A stretch of DNA of 5,640 nt from Candidatus Sabulitectum sp. (GTDB lineage Bacteria; Fermentibacterota; Fermentibacteria; Fermentibacterales; Fermentibacteraceae). The number at the start of each line of letters is the position of its first letter. Positions within the stretch are counted from its first letter, which is position 1. The stretch spans positions 1-5,640 of the forward strand of contig JAGLDB010000131.1 in NCBI GenBank assembly GCA_023145935.1. Direction: 5' to 3'. Shown here one piece after another: positions 5,343 to 5,640 of this stretch. The notes under the pieces were generated by a model. That model was given only the letters and a program-made list of their open reading frames with translations. It was not told where the DNA came from and did not search any database. Position numbers and translations under genes: made by a program.

Positions 5343-5640
5343 ATGTTTTCAGCAGCTGTTGTAATTATGGCTCTGTTTTCCCAGCATCAGCAGCTGGAAT
5401 CACAGAATGAGCTTGTCTGGTCTATTGATGAAGTGTCTGTTGAACAGGTTGATCAGGGGCTTTACCAGGTAAGTGTTCCCGATTTCTCCAGTGTCGAGGA
5501 CGGTATGATCCTTCTTCCTGAAAGAACGGTAATGGTACCGGTTCCGCCAGGCGAGAGTTTTTCTGTAAGAGTTGTTCCGTCAGGGGTAAGATCACTTGGA
5601 GAGGTTCCGGTGATCGCTGCTCTTGAGCTGGATGAAAATG
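5343..5640 (+). CDS. N-terminal part of an exported protein, possibly gingipain-like (C25) propeptide; 3' end outside window
   Basis: An ATG at 5343, with GGAGG at 5334-5338, opens a frame of 99 codons that runs off the window. The first 12 or so residues (MFSAAVVIMALF) are hydrophobic and could be a short signal peptide, although the basic n-region is missing. The following sequence is beta-rich. Its order of elements, namely LYQVSVPDF (41-49), then LLPERTVMVPVPPGESFSV (59-77), then PSGVRSLGEVPV, resembles propeptides of C25 gingipain-type cysteine peptidases, which read roughly 'PG.P.LP...v.v.vP.g....v.v'. The peptidase domain itself is not in the window, so the family is a tentative assignment. 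Only 11 bases separate it from the DivIVA gene, suggesting co-transcription. If it is a secreted peptidase, it would parallel the M6 protease on the other side of the locus. Confidence 0.7.
   Translation, partial: MFSAAVVIMALFSQHQQLESQNELVWSIDEVSVEQVDQGLYQVSVPDFSSVEDGMILLPERTVMVPVPPGESFSVRVVPSGVRSLGEVPVIAALELDEN

Overview
The window looks like chromosomal DNA of moderate GC content from an uncultured or poorly studied bacterium, probably in the FCB supergroup (Bacteroidota, Fibrobacterota, Fermentibacterota and relatives). The clues are a secreted M6 metalloprotease ending in a T9SS-type-A/FlgD-like sorting domain, an Aur1-like PAP2 protein of the kind known from bacterial sphingolipid makers, and a second exported protein with a gingipain-propeptide-like start. 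The phylum is an inference. I see no RNA gene, insertion sequence, CRISPR array or phage gene.

The window is organised around one divergent intergenic region (3908-3994). To its left, four genes run on the minus strand: the M6 metalloprotease (3907-2306), a CPBP/CAAX-type intramembrane protease (2261-1536), an extended SDR / NAD-dependent epimerase-like enzyme (1532-540), and an Aur1-like PAP2 membrane protein (538 to beyond base 1, cut by the window edge). The last three are packed with gaps of 3 and 1 bases, so they are almost certainly one transcript. The M6 gene, 44 bases upstream, may share it.

To the right, three genes run on the plus strand: a YggS/PLPBP-family PLP-binding protein (3995-4687), a DivIVA-family coiled-coil protein with a GTG start (4798-5331), and the N-terminal part of an exported protein (5343 to the window end). 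The YggS-then-DivIVA order recalls the division cluster of Gram-positive bacteria. Here the gap between them (4688-4797) holds a clear hairpin, while the DivIVA gene and the exported-protein gene are 11 bases apart.

The most biologically suggestive part is the pairing of an Aur1-like PAP2 protein with an extended SDR. Together they could be the head-group transfer and ketone-reduction steps of a bacterial (inositol-)phosphoceramide pathway. This is a hypothesis: no serine palmitoyltransferase or acyltransferase gene lies inside the window. Nothing here looks like an entirely new system. The remaining points of interest are altered motifs in familiar families.
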